Assembly: GCA_035260545.1 (NCBI GenBank)
Contig: DATFUZ010000085.1
Span: 1-64,000, forward strand
Direction of reading: 5' to 3'
Length of the DNA: 64,000 nucleotides
Source: DATDDB01 sp035260545
GTDB lineage: Bacteria > Pseudomonadota > Gammaproteobacteria > Burkholderiales > Gallionellaceae
Positions within the stretch are counted from its first letter, which is position 1. Each line of letters opens with the position of its first letter. Made by a program: the position numbers and the translations under genes. The notes under the pieces were generated by a model. It searched no databases. It was not told where the DNA came from and saw only the letters and a program-made list of their open reading frames with translations. Shown in pieces: positions 1 to 10,382 of the stretch.

Positions 1-227
1 ATTCAGGCGGTGGTGCACTTGGAACTGGAATCCACCAGACCACCAGAAACAATTGGGGTCAGACTCGATTTATCTCTACGCATACTGCACATTGCCCCCC
101 CTTTAATCACAACTGCAGATTGCCATCACTCCAAATCTTAATCGGTCGACTCATTGTGCGTCAACGAACCCGCCTCAATATGCTGCCTGAATAGTCCGCA
201 CGCTGCACCTTGCAGCACACCCACCCC
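1..227. other. Upstream non-coding stretch
   Basis: No convincing gene is seen here. The stretch is less GC-rich than its surroundings. Near positions 50-72 it carries a TTGGGGTCAGACTC-type sequence of the kind often found beside REP-associated (IS200-like) transposase genes; no transposase is visible in the window. The window edge cuts whatever lies further left. Confidence 0.4.
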
Positions 228-256
228 TTGACACCCGCTCCCGTCAGGCGCACTAT
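228..256 (+). promoter_or_regulatory. Sigma70 promoter of the repressor-efflux operon
   Basis: A consensus -35 box TTGACA lies at 228-233. A 17-bp spacer separates it from a -10-like box CACTAT at 251-256. The start codon of the repressor is 27 bp beyond the -10. Box match and spacing are read directly; use as a promoter is inferred. Confidence 0.7.
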
Positions 257-273
257 CCCCCCCTGGAGGATAG
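253..273 (+). promoter_or_regulatory. Probable metal-repressor operator
   Basis: An inverted repeat CTATCC (253-258) and GGATAG (268-273) encloses a C-rich centre. This is the layout of operators bound by CsoR/RcnR/FrmR-family repressors. It overlaps the -10 box and the Shine-Dalgarno GGAGGA at 265-270, so bound repressor would block its own transcription and that of the pump. Autoregulation is inferred. Confidence 0.6.
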
Positions 274-282
274 GATACCATC

Positions 283-546
283 ATGACCCGACAGCACGCG
301 TCTCACCCGAAGATCGTTCAGCGCCTGAAGCGCGCGGGCGGGCATTTGAACAGCATCGTGACGATGATAGAGGAAGGCCGCGACTGCCTGGACCTGGCGC
401 AGCAGCTTCACGCGGTGGAGCGCGCCATCGCCAACGCGAAGCGCGAGCTGATCCATGACCACATCGAGCACTGCCTGGACGGCGGCAATGCCGCCGACAT
501 GAAGGCCGATCTCGACGAGCTGAAGCAGCTCGCGAAATATCTCTAG
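283..546 (+). CDS. Metal-sensing CsoR/RcnR/FrmR-family repressor
   Basis: This 87-residue all-helical protein has the length and pattern of the DUF156 family (CsoR, RcnR, FrmR, DmeR), whose tetramers bind DNA and release it on metal or aldehyde binding. Likely ligand positions are Cys35, His60 and Cys64. That Cys-His-Cys set resembles copper-sensing CsoR, whereas RcnR uses His3, Cys35, His60 and His64; residue 3 here is Arg. The next gene, 12 bp downstream, is a DmeF-like cobalt/nickel-type pump, which argues for a cobalt or nickel signal. The start follows GGAGGA at a good distance. Family is certain; the inducer is not. Confidence 0.85.
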   Translation: MTRQHASHPKIVQRLKRAGGHLNSIVTMIEEGRDCLDLAQQLHAVERAIANAKRELIHDHIEHCLDGGNAADMKADLDELKQLAKYL

Positions 547-558
547 GCGAGGCGCGCG

Positions 559-1524
559 ATGAAATCTACGACGCATGTTCACGTCTTCGACGAAGGAAAT
601 GCCGCGGCGGAGCGCGGCACGCGTATGGTCGCCTGGATCACGGCGGTGATGATGGTGGTGGAGATCGCCGGAGGCTGGTGGTTCCACTCCATGGCACTGC
701 TGGCGGACGGCTGGCACATGAGCACGCATACCATTGCCATCGGGCTGGCGGCTTTCGCCTACAGCGCGGCGCGCCGCTATGCTCGCGACCCGCGCTTTGC
801 CTTCGGTACCTGGAAGATAGAGGTGCTGGGCGGCTTCGCCAGCGCGATCTTCCTGCTCGGCGTGGCGGGCCTGATGGTGTGGGAATCGGTCGGTCGGCTG
901 ATCACGCCGGAACAGATCAACTTCCCCGACGCGATGCTGGTCGCCGCAGCGGGCCTGGTGGTGAATATCGTGTGCGCGGTGATCCTCGAGCGCTCGCACG
1001 GCCACTCGCATGGCCATGCTCACGGACACAGCCACGATCATGCTGATGACTACGCCCACGGTGATGCCCCACACGGACATGACCACGGCGACCTCAACCT
1101 GAAATCCGCATATGTCCACGTGCTGGCTGACGCGGCCACCTCGGTGCTCGCCATCGTGGCGCTGGCCGGCGGCTGGCGCTACGGCTGGAACTGGCTGGAT
1201 CCGGTGATGGGCCTTGTCGGCGGCGTGATTGTCGCGGTCTGGGCGAAGAACATCCTCGCAACCACCTCCACCATTCTGCTCGATCGCGAGATGGACCACC
1301 CGGTGGTGGACGAGATTGTGGAGGCAATAGAGGAAAAGCATGCGGCGAGCGGCAACCGCATCACCGACCTGCACGTGTGGCGGGTGGGCAAGCAGGTCTT
1401 TGCCTGCGCAATCACGCTGTGTACGCGCGACGCCAGCCTCACTGCCCAGGAAGTGCGGCTATGGCTCGCACCACACAAGGAAATCGTGCACGCGACCATA
1501 GAGATAGACCACGAAACGGCCTGA
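559..1524 (+). CDS. dmeF: Cation diffusion facilitator, DmeF-like efflux pump
   Basis: A 321-residue inner-membrane cation diffusion facilitator. Such proteins exchange divalent metal ions for protons. About six membrane segments occupy residues 20-235. Acidic and histidine pairs typical of the transport site appear in the second segment (LLADGWHMSTH, about 47-57) and the fifth (HVLADAATS, about 188-196). A His/Asp-rich loop (about 145-180) lies between segments four and five and is typical of DmeF and ZitB. The C-terminal cytoplasmic domain has the DLHVW motif near 270. It is co-transcribed with the repressor just upstream. Cobalt/nickel specificity is inferred from the family resemblance. 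Confidence 0.85.
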   Translation: MKSTTHVHVFDEGNAAAERGTRMVAWITAVMMVVEIAGGWWFHSMALLADGWHMSTHTIAIGLAAFAYSAARRYARDPRFAFGTWKIEVLGGFASAIFLLGVAGLMVWESVGRLITPEQINFPDAMLVAAAGLVVNIVCAVILERSHGHSHGHAHGHSHDHADDYAHGDAPHGHDHGDLNLKSAYVHVLADAATSVLAIVALAGGWRYGWNWLDPVMGLVGGVIVAVWAKNILATTSTILLDREMDHPVVDEIVEAIEEKHAASGNRITDLHVWRVGKQVFACAITLCTRDASLTAQEVRLWLAPHKEIVHATIEIDHETA

Positions 1525-1531
1525 ACGCGGC

Positions 1532-1550
1532 ATGCACAATAATTGTGCAT
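1532..1550. terminator. Palindrome after the efflux gene
   Basis: Perfect 9-bp arms ATGCACAAT and ATTGTGCAT flank a single central A, 8 bp after the dmeF stop. There is no T-run. It could be a weak transcription end or a protein-binding palindrome. Confidence 0.4.
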
Positions 1551-1636
1551 TAAGTGCGTTTCCGCACAGACTGCCGTCCCCGAAAGGCTGAAAATAACTC
1601 CGCAGCAATCCCTCCTTGCAGGATGTGCTTCGATCA

Positions 1637-1672
1637 GTCCCGGCCGCGGAAAGCGCTCGCCGGGATTTTTTT
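1637..1672 (+). terminator. Rho-independent terminator
   Basis: A GC-rich stem (TCCCGGC pairing with GCCGGGA) is followed by a run of seven T. It lies over 110 bp past the dmeF stop, so the operon has a long 3' leader, or a short RNA ends here. Confidence 0.65.
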
Positions 1673-1968
1673 GCGTCAGCACCTCGGGGTTTCCCCGGTC
1701 ACGTCTGCGGGGCTTCCCTTTTTTTCAAGTGGACCTAACCCGTATGCACTTTATTCGTACATACTTAGTGCCTGGCCGTTGGTTAATATATTATAATATA
1801 CTTATATGTAGGCTGACCTTGTCACATTTGCGTCAGTCATTCGTCATCACTTGTGGCGAATCAAATACGCGCTTGGCCTGTCCCAGCGCGAGCCGCTATG
1901 GCACTACCCCAATACGGTAGGCGTCCGCAGGGCAATTTTTTGAACAGACACGGGAAATAGGTATACCG
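1673..1968. other. AT-rich intergenic region before the glycan cluster
   Basis: No gene is seen. Around 1784-1810 lies an AT-rich run containing TATATTATAATATA, far below the local GC level. It could hold the promoter of the glycosyltransferase operon starting at 1969; a TATAAT-like box is present but no matching -35 box was found. Confidence 0.4.
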
Positions 1969-3198
1969 GTGAATATACAATTCCAACGCACCGTCGACCG
2001 CGTGGTGGGCAAACCTGTCTGCGCAGCGCTTTCGCTGATCGAGCGGGCGCGCGGCCTGTTCGCGGACGTGCCGCAACCCCAGCCCGCCCCCCGGCGCATC
2101 CTGATCGTGCTGCTCTCCGAAATGGGCAGCATCGTGCTCGCCTCCTCCATGTTCGAGGATCTGCGCCGCCGCTACCCCGGCGCCTCGCTGCACATGCTGA
2201 TGTTCGCCAAGAACCGCGAGGTGCTCGACCTGATGGGCGTGATGCCGCCGGAAAACGTGATTACCCTCAACGACAAGGCGCTGGGCCGCTTTGCGCTCGA
2301 CAGTCTGCGCGCCATCCGCGCCATGCGCCGGTTGAAGCCGGACGTGGTAATCGACTGCGAACTGTTCTCCCGCGTGAGCAGCATCTTCTCCTATCTTTCC
2401 GGCGCGCCTGTCCGCGTCGGCTTCCATCCGTACAAGCAGGAGGGCCTGTACCGCGGCTCCTTCATCAACCGGCCCGTGGCCTACAACCCCTACCGCCACC
2501 TCACCGACCAGTTTCTGACCATGGTAGCGGCGATCGAATCGCGCACCTTCCCGCTGGCCAAGGGCGTGACCGTCAAGCGGCCACCCCCGCATCTGGCCTT
2601 TCCGGAGGCGGAACTGGGCGAGGTGCGCACGCGGCTGTACCGCGATTTCCCCGCGCTGGCCGGCAGAAAGCTGGTGCTGGTGTATCCTGGCGGCGGCATC
2701 CTGCCGATCCGCGCTTGGCCGGCGGAAAGCTATAAGCAGCTCTGCCGCGGCCTGCTCGCGGACGGCTACGCAATTGCCGTGATCGGCCTGAAGGAAGACA
2801 AGGCGCTGGCGCAGGAGGTCGTCGCCGACTGCGCCAGCGGCCATTGCGTGGACCTGACCGGCTACACCACCTCCATCCGCCACCTGCTGGCGCTATTCAA
2901 CCACGCCGCGCTGCTGGTGACGAACGACGGCGGCCCCGGCCAGTTTGCCGCGCTCACCCCGCTGCAGACACTGGTGTTCTTCGGCCCGGAAACGCCGGCG
3001 CTCTACAGCCCGCTGGCGCCCAATATCCATTGCCTGTACCAGCCGCTGTCGTGCTCGCCCTGTCTGACGGCCTATAATCACCGCGCGTCGGCCTGCGATG
3101 GCGACAACCAGTGCCTCAAACAGATCTCCCCGGCGCAGGTGCTGGCCCAGGCGCGCACCCTGCTGGGCAGCCCGAACACCTGGAGGGAGGCGGCATGA
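1969..3198 (+). CDS. Glycosyltransferase family 9 (heptosyltransferase-like)
   Basis: A 409-residue cytoplasmic GT9 protein, the fold of LPS heptosyltransferases, with two Rossmann domains. The N-terminal domain starts at ILIVLLSEMGS (about 44). The C-terminal sugar-nucleotide domain contains VYPGGG (about 234) and TNDGGPGQFA (about 319). A cysteine-rich segment (about 353-380, SCSPC) near the C-terminus is common in GT9 proteins of this branch. The start is GTG. Its stop overlaps the next start as ATGA, so it is coupled to the GtrA gene. With the next three genes it probably builds or decorates a cell-surface glycolipid; acceptor and donor are unknown. Confidence 0.8.
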   Translation: MNIQFQRTVDRVVGKPVCAALSLIERARGLFADVPQPQPAPRRILIVLLSEMGSIVLASSMFEDLRRRYPGASLHMLMFAKNREVLDLMGVMPPENVITLNDKALGRFALDSLRAIRAMRRLKPDVVIDCELFSRVSSIFSYLSGAPVRVGFHPYKQEGLYRGSFINRPVAYNPYRHLTDQFLTMVAAIESRTFPLAKGVTVKRPPPHLAFPEAELGEVRTRLYRDFPALAGRKLVLVYPGGGILPIRAWPAESYKQLCRGLLADGYAIAVIGLKEDKALAQEVVADCASGHCVDLTGYTTSIRHLLALFNHAALLVTNDGGPGQFAALTPLQTLVFFGPETPALYSPLAPNIHCLYQPLSCSPCLTAYNHRASACDGDNQCLKQISPAQVLAQARTLLGSPNTWREAA

Positions 3199-3683
3199 TA
3201 CAGCGCATGCAAGCGACGGCCCGGGCCGTGCTGCACCGCGTGCTGACGCCGCGCTTCGTCAAGTTCGGCATGGTGGGCGCCTCCGGTGTGCTGGTGAACC
3301 AGGGCGTGCTGTACCTGGCGCAGACCCATGTGCTCCATGCATCGCGCGTCCACACCGGCGAAGACTGGCTGCGGCTCAACCTCGCGCTGGCGGTGGCGAT
3401 CTTCCTCGCCACGCTCAACAATTTCATCTGGAACCGCGCCTGGACCTGGGCCGACCGCAAGCATTACGAGAAAGGCCTGTTCGCCCAGTTCGGCCAGTAT
3501 GTGCTGGCGTGCTGGCTTGCCATCGTGCTGCAGATGCTGCTCACCAACCTGCTCGCCCACCACATGGAGATCCTGGTCGCCAACCTCATCTCCATCGTGC
3601 TGACCAGCGTGCTCAATTTCCTCATCAATGACATCTGGACTTTCGGCCGCCGCGGCTGCATGAACTGCATCAATGAACGCTAA
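3195..3683 (+). CDS. GtrA-like membrane protein
   Basis: A 162-residue protein with about four membrane segments, matching GtrA-family proteins thought to flip or present polyprenyl-linked sugars. Family traits are the early FVKFGMVGASGVLVNQG segment (about 19-36) and NNFIWNRAWTW (about 78-88). The ATG at 3195 overlaps the upstream stop as ATGA and was chosen over a longer upstream start lacking support. Its 3' end overlaps the next gene by 11 bp. Glycosyltransferases on either side fit delivery of a lipid-linked sugar to a periplasmic transferase. Confidence 0.8.
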   Translation: MIQRMQATARAVLHRVLTPRFVKFGMVGASGVLVNQGVLYLAQTHVLHASRVHTGEDWLRLNLALAVAIFLATLNNFIWNRAWTWADRKHYEKGLFAQFGQYVLACWLAIVLQMLLTNLLAHHMEILVANLISIVLTSVLNFLINDIWTFGRRGCMNCINER

Positions 3684-5376
3684 GCACCTGCCGGTCCTGC
3701 TGTACGGCCTCGCCGTACTGCTGGCCGTGTTCGCCTACTTTTACGGGCTGGACAGCCAGTACATCCCCAAGAACGGCGATGAATATCCCTACGCCCACAT
3801 CACGCGCCTGACGGCGGAGAGCGGACACCTGCTGCCGCTGCAATCGCAGCTCGACCACATGCGCGACACCAAGCCGCCGCTGCTGTTCTGGCAAGGCATC
3901 GCCGCGACCGACTGGGGGCAGGACTGGGATCTCTGGCATCTGCGCATCCCCAGCGTGATCTACACCTTGCTCACCGCGCTGCTGGTGTTCGTGCTGACGC
4001 TGCGGCTTTCGGGCAAGACCGAGACCGGCCTGGTCGCAGTGCTGGCCTGGCTGGCGTTCTTCAGCACCTACCGCTACGGCCGGCCCTTTCTCGCGAATCC
4101 GCCCGAAGTGTTCTGGATGACGCTGCCGTTCTTCATCCTGCTCAGCCTGCCGCGCGCCACCTTCGACTCGCGCCTGACTGCGCCCCTGCTGCTCGGTCTG
4201 GCGCTGGGTGTGGGCCTGCTCTACAAATCGTTCGCGCTGCTCGCGCCAGCGGGCATTACCCTGGCCTGGTGGTATCTGCATCAGCGGCGCTACAACTGGC
4301 ATGCTTTCATTACGCGCGACGGCGCCAAGCTCACCATCATCGTCGCCGCCGCGCTCGCGGTTTTTGCGCTGTGGTTCGCGCTCGACCCCAATCCCGGCGC
4401 GGTATGGCGCGAATTCGTCCTGCGCGAGAATTTGGGCAAGCTTGATGCCCACGGCGCCGGCTACTTCTCCACCCTGCTATGGGGCGGCAGCAGCGTGTGG
4501 GCCCTGCTGCTGGGCTACCCGCTGAATGCCGGGCTGCTCGCCGTGCCCGTCGCGGCGCTGATGTGGGCAGCGTGGCGCCGCCGCGCCGAGATGCGCGACG
4601 CCGAAAAGATGCTGTGGATGCTGGTCGCCGTGCTGTTCCTCGTCTTCGCCCTGCCCAGCCAGCGCTCCGCCCGCTACCTGCTGGAGGGCATGCCGGCGCT
4701 GGCAGTGCTGCTCGCCATGGGATGGCAGCGCGTCGGCCGCTGGGCATTCGCGGTCAGCCTGGGGCTGGCCGGGCTGGCGCTGGCGCTGTTCGGCTTCCTC
4801 TCGCGCCACCTGCAGCATGCGCTGGGCGGAACGCTTTACCCGGCGGCGTGGTGGCTGCTGCTGGGCGCAGCCATTGCGCTGATCGCCGCAGGGCTTGTCC
4901 TGCCCCGGCTCACCCGGCCCTTTGCGCTGGTCGCGCCGTTTGTCGTCTATCTGTCGTTCAGCCTTTTCCTGCAGCCGTTCGATGGCGCCTTCGGCCATTA
5001 CAGTTCGCATGCCCTGAGCGACGTGCGCGGCAAGATGGTATGGACGCCGTGCGATTTCCGCGCCAAGGATGAGGGCCATCGCTTCCTGCTGCCCGGCGCG
5101 CGCGTGAGCGGCTATTACGAAAGCGCGGCGCTCACGCCTGCCGAACTGGCGAAGCGCTACCGCATGTTCGCCGTGCAGTTGCCGCTGGGCGAACAGCCCG
5201 CGTGCGAGGCCTGCACCGTGATCGGGTCGCGCCTGGAGATTCGCGGCCGGCAGAGCGGCGCGGAGATCAAGGACATGCTCAAAGGCAACGTCTTTCCCCA
5301 CCTCTTCGTGCGCGAGTGGCTGGTAGAATCCGCCAGCGCGCCAGCCGATCCGGCGCACGAACAAGTCTGCCGCTAA
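3673..5376 (+). CDS. GT39-type (ArnT-like) membrane glycosyltransferase
   Basis: A 567-residue multi-pass inner-membrane protein of the dolichyl-phosphate-mannose/ArnT superfamily. These use polyprenyl-phosphate sugars to modify lipids or proteins on the periplasmic side. The first loop holds the acidic motif NGDEYPY (about 35-41) and the DTKPPLLFW motif (about 72-80) typical of the family. About 11-12 hydrophobic segments follow, then a C-terminal periplasmic part (from about 440) with several cysteines. It is translationally coupled to gtrA. Donor and acceptor cannot be told from sequence. Confidence 0.8.
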   Translation: MNAKHLPVLLYGLAVLLAVFAYFYGLDSQYIPKNGDEYPYAHITRLTAESGHLLPLQSQLDHMRDTKPPLLFWQGIAATDWGQDWDLWHLRIPSVIYTLLTALLVFVLTLRLSGKTETGLVAVLAWLAFFSTYRYGRPFLANPPEVFWMTLPFFILLSLPRATFDSRLTAPLLLGLALGVGLLYKSFALLAPAGITLAWWYLHQRRYNWHAFITRDGAKLTIIVAAALAVFALWFALDPNPGAVWREFVLRENLGKLDAHGAGYFSTLLWGGSSVWALLLGYPLNAGLLAVPVAALMWAAWRRRAEMRDAEKMLWMLVAVLFLVFALPSQRSARYLLEGMPALAVLLAMGWQRVGRWAFAVSLGLAGLALALFGFLSRHLQHALGGTLYPAAWWLLLGAAIALIAAGLVLPRLTRPFALVAPFVVYLSFSLFLQPFDGAFGHYSSHALSDVRGKMVWTPCDFRAKDEGHRFLLPGARVSGYYESAALTPAELAKRYRMFAVQLPLGEQPACEACTVIGSRLEIRGRQSGAEIKDMLKGNVFPHLFVREWLVESASAPADPAHEQVCR

Positions 5377-5395
5377 GCGGTCGCCCGAGAGACAA

Positions 5396-7114
5396 ATGGA
5401 CATGCAAAAGACCCTGCGCTGGGGCATCGCCCTGACTTTGCTGGTGAACGCGGCGGCCATGCTCTCGCCCATCATCAACAGCGGCGATGCGCTCACCTAC
5501 GCCACGCTCTCCCGCCACATCGTGCAGAGCGGCGACTGGGTGCGCCTGGTGCTGGAAGGCCACGACTGGCTGGACAAGCCGCACCTGCCGTTCTGGATCA
5601 CCGCGCTGTTCTTCAAGGTGGGCGGCATCAGCGCGCAGACCTATATCCTGCCCGGCTTCCTGTTCCACCTGATCGGAGCCTATTACACTTATCGCCTGGC
5701 GCGCCTGTTCTACGGCCGGGACACCGCCCTGCTCGCCGTGCTGGTCTACGTCTCGGTGTTCAACCTGATGGATGCGAGCATAGAGATCAAAGCCGAGACC
5801 TATCTCATCGGCTTCATCATGCCCGCCTGCTACTACTGGCTGCGCTACGACGGCATCACGGGCGACAATCGCTTCCGCTGGAAATACCTGCTGCTGGGCG
5901 CCGCCTTCACCGGCATGGCGGTGATGACCAAGGGCATCTTCACCCTGTTCACCATCTTCAGCGGCCTGGGCTGTCTGTGGCTTTACCGCCGCCAGTGGCT
6001 GCGCGTGATCAGCCCGAAATGGCTGGCAGCCTACGCGCTCTCGCTCGTGTTCGTCGCCCCCGAACTTATCGCGCTGCAGATGCAGTTCAGCGCGCCGGCG
6101 CACGTGGTCGGCGGCGCGCAGCCGGTTTCCGCGCTCAAGTTCTTCTTCTGGGACAGCCAGTTCGGCCGCTTCCTCAACACCGGCCCCATCCAGAACCACA
6201 ATGGCAGCTGGTATTATTTCGTGCTGGTGTTCATCTGGGCCTTTTTGCCGTGGACGCTCATCTTCCCCGCCGCCGTGCGCCGCGAGCTGGGCGGCTTTGG
6301 CAAACTGCCGGCGCCGGAACGCGAGGCCTTGGTCTTCCTGGTGAGCGCGTTCGCCTGCAGCTTCCTGATGTTCAGCGCGACCAAGTTCCAGATCGACTAC
6401 TACATCGACATCATCTTTCCCTTCGCCGCCATCCTCAGCGCGCGCTACCTGCACGGCAAGATCATGGGCCGGCCGCTGTATGCAGCGCAGGCCGGTCTGC
6501 TGCTGCTGCTCATTGCGCTTGCCATAGGTCTCAGTATCTACGTGCACCGCGCGCCGCTGCTGGTGCTGACTGGAGTATTCGCCGCGCTGTTGGTCTACGC
6601 CGTGTTCAGGATGCGCGGCGCGCCCCTCAACTTGCGCACCATCGTCTATTCCGTGCTGACGGTGAACCTGGTCTATGGCTTTCTCGTCCTGCTCACCGCG
6701 CTGGCCTTCATGCAATACAGCCTGGCTTATAATGCGGCCAAAATCATTGGCAACGCCGCTCAGCCGACCGGCAACCAGACCGAAACGCCGATCTATGTGT
6801 ACCAGATGCCCGAGGCGGAAAAGGAACTCGCGCTCTACTGCAAGGCGCCCACCCACCGGCTGAACGTGCTGGAGCCAAACCAGCCGCCCGCGCCGGCCTA
6901 TTATCTCGTCATCCGCCACGCCCAGCTTGCGGGCCTGCCGCTCAAGCCGGCGCAATTCCGGCAAGTCGCCAGCCTGGCCGTGGTCGTGCACAAGACCGGC
7001 CCCTTCAACAAACTGCTGCAACTGGCAAAGGGCGAACGTCCGCTGGAGCGGATAGATATTCTGGAAATTGGCGCGCCTCGCAGCCAGCCGCCAGGCGCGC
7101 GTCCTAACCTCTAG
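5396..7114 (+). CDS. GT39-type (ArnT-like) membrane glycosyltransferase
   Basis: A second 572-residue ArnT-like protein, 19 bp after the first. N-terminal SGDALTYA (about 25-32) and WLDKPHLPFW (about 58-67) correspond to the acidic and KPPL-like motifs of the family. Many membrane segments follow, with a soluble C-terminal tail from about 445. The two proteins are diverged paralogues and may act on different sugars or positions. The stop codon overlaps the stop of the converging gene at 7111. Confidence 0.8.
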   Translation: MDMQKTLRWGIALTLLVNAAAMLSPIINSGDALTYATLSRHIVQSGDWVRLVLEGHDWLDKPHLPFWITALFFKVGGISAQTYILPGFLFHLIGAYYTYRLARLFYGRDTALLAVLVYVSVFNLMDASIEIKAETYLIGFIMPACYYWLRYDGITGDNRFRWKYLLLGAAFTGMAVMTKGIFTLFTIFSGLGCLWLYRRQWLRVISPKWLAAYALSLVFVAPELIALQMQFSAPAHVVGGAQPVSALKFFFWDSQFGRFLNTGPIQNHNGSWYYFVLVFIWAFLPWTLIFPAAVRRELGGFGKLPAPEREALVFLVSAFACSFLMFSATKFQIDYYIDIIFPFAAILSARYLHGKIMGRPLYAAQAGLLLLLIALAIGLSIYVHRAPLLVLTGVFAALLVYAVFRMRGAPLNLRTIVYSVLTVNLVYGFLVLLTALAFMQYSLAYNAAKIIGNAAQPTGNQTETPIYVYQMPEAEKELALYCKAPTHRLNVLEPNQPPAPAYYLVIRHAQLAGLPLKPAQFRQVASLAVVVHKTGPFNKLLQLAKGERPLERIDILEIGAPRSQPPGARPNL

Positions 7115-7377
7115 ACCGTCACCACATGCAGATCGGGATTGCGCGTCAGCGCATATTCCAGTGCATTCGCCAGGCTATCGACCAGCGCCTTCTGCACATC
7201 GGGACCGAAATCCGCAGGGCTGGCCACGGAAGCGTGAAACACCGCTCGTGACACCTGGTTGCCGTCCATGTCGAAGGCCGCCACGCTGGCCGATTTATCA
7301 TCCGTCCAGTAATCGATGTTCACCATCGCCCCATTGGCCAGACGGAACTCGTTTCTTTTTACCTTGTGCCGGGTCAT
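7111..7377 (-). CDS. Small conserved-looking hypothetical protein
   Basis: An 88-residue soluble protein that I do not recognise. It has no signal peptide or cysteines and is moderately acidic. A purine-rich AAAGGAGT-like ribosome site precedes the ATG. Its stop shares the four bases CTAG (7111-7114) with the opposing glycosyltransferase stop. It could be a small stress or metabolic accessory protein; no function is assigned. Confidence 0.55.
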   Translation of the reverse strand: MTRHKVKRNEFRLANGAMVNIDYWTDDKSASVAAFDMDGNQVSRAVFHASVASPADFGPDVQKALVDSLANALEYALTRNPDLHVVTV

Positions 7378-7628
7378 ATCGAACTCCTTTCCCTAAAAGT
7401 CAGCTCGAAGCTTTTGGCGCGTGCGGAGCCGCACGCGAGTTGCAGGGCGCATGGATGCAAGTCAGCAAGCGCAGATTCTGAATGATCCCTGCTCGCACAG
7501 ATCGCCCGGCTTGCGGAAGGCCCGGGCGGCGCCCTGGGTAAATTGTGCTACAGAATGGCGGTAACGGGAATACCCGGAAGGGGTTAGGCAGAGTCCTGAG
7601 CCGATCGCGAATACGCCCGGAAACAACA

Positions 7629-7650
7629 AGGGGCGCCTCAGCGCCCCTTA
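7629..7650 (-). terminator. Terminator of typA
   Basis: A perfect stem AAGGGGCGC / GCGCCCCTT with a 4-base loop lies 25 bp past the typA stop. On the minus strand it is followed by GTTGTTT, so it should end typA transcription. Confidence 0.75.
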
Positions 7651-7674
7651 TGCCCTGCCGCATTCCGCAGCGGA

Positions 7675-9504
<1,830 letters not shown>

Positions 9505-9612
9505 GGGTTGCACCTGCAATTAAAAAGTCCGCCATTTTAGCACATTGCGTGCAATGCCAGCATACCTTGCGAAGCCGGCGCGCGTTGCCGGGGATGGCCG
9601 CCGCCGGCGCCC

Positions 9613-10260
9613 TCAATCCCCTTGTGATTCGCGGTGCGCGGCGAGTTTGGCGCCGACCTCGTGCATTTGCTGGGTGCTGAGGATGTGCGGCTCGCCCGCG
9701 CTCAGGGTGCGCCAGTATACCTCGCACACGAATTCCACTTCCTCCGCCACGGCAAGCGCGTCGTCGAGATCGGCGCCGAGCGCGATCATGCCGTGGTTGG
9801 CGAGCAGGCAGGCCTTGCGCCCTTGCAGCGCCTCCAGCGCATTTTCGGAAAGCGCCGGCTCGCCGAACAGCGCATAGCGCGCGCAGCGCACGCTGTCGCC
9901 GCCACCGAAGGCCACGTGGTAATGCACGGCGGGCACTTCGCGGCGCAGGCAGGCCAGGGTGGTGGAAAAAATCGCATGGGTATGCAGCACCGCGCCCACG
10001 TCAGGGCGGGCGTTCAGGATGTCACAATGGAAGCGCCATTCGCTGGAGGGCTGGCCGCCCTTGAGCACGGTGCCGTCGGGGTCGATCAGCACCATGCTCC
10101 TCTCGCTCATGTCCGACACCGGCAGCACGGCCGGGGTGATGAGAATCTGCTCCCCGCAGCGCACGCTGGCATTGCCCGAGGTGCCGCGGTTCAGTCCCAG
10201 ATCAACCAGTCGCCGCGAGGTATGCAGCAGCGCGGCGCGCAGTTCGTCTTCGGGTGTCAT
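9613..10260 (-). CDS. Class II aldolase/adducin family protein
   Basis: A 215-residue protein of the L-fuculose-phosphate aldolase / ribulose-5-phosphate 4-epimerase family, zinc enzymes that cleave or epimerise phosphorylated sugars. Visible traits are GTSGNASVR (about 23-31), the metal ligands in LHTHAIFST (about 95-103), a catalytic Glu region near 70-76, and LLANHGMIALG (about 150-160) with the third His. Length fits FucA-like aldolases. Neighbours give no pathway, so the substrate is open; autoinducer-2 or methylthioribulose pathways are alternatives. Confidence 0.85.
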   Translation of the reverse strand: MTPEDELRAALLHTSRRLVDLGLNRGTSGNASVRCGEQILITPAVLPVSDMSERSMVLIDPDGTVLKGGQPSSEWRFHCDILNARPDVGAVLHTHAIFSTTLACLRREVPAVHYHVAFGGGDSVRCARYALFGEPALSENALEALQGRKACLLANHGMIALGADLDDALAVAEEVEFVCEVYWRTLSAGEPHILSTQQMHEVGAKLAAHRESQGD

Positions 10261-10382
10261 GCTGGGCTGCCTCCCGCAGTAACTGGCGCACGGCCGCTGC
10301 GGACGTAGCCTCTGCCGTTGAAACCAATCGCCGAAAGTGTCATGCCGTCCTGCCCTCCCTGATGGCTGCGTTACGGGGAATG

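Noticed and set aside
253..1374. Long minus-strand open frame of 373 codons opposite the repressor and efflux genes
   Set aside because: It is the antisense shadow of GC-rich coding sequence, His/Arg-rich with no family pattern.
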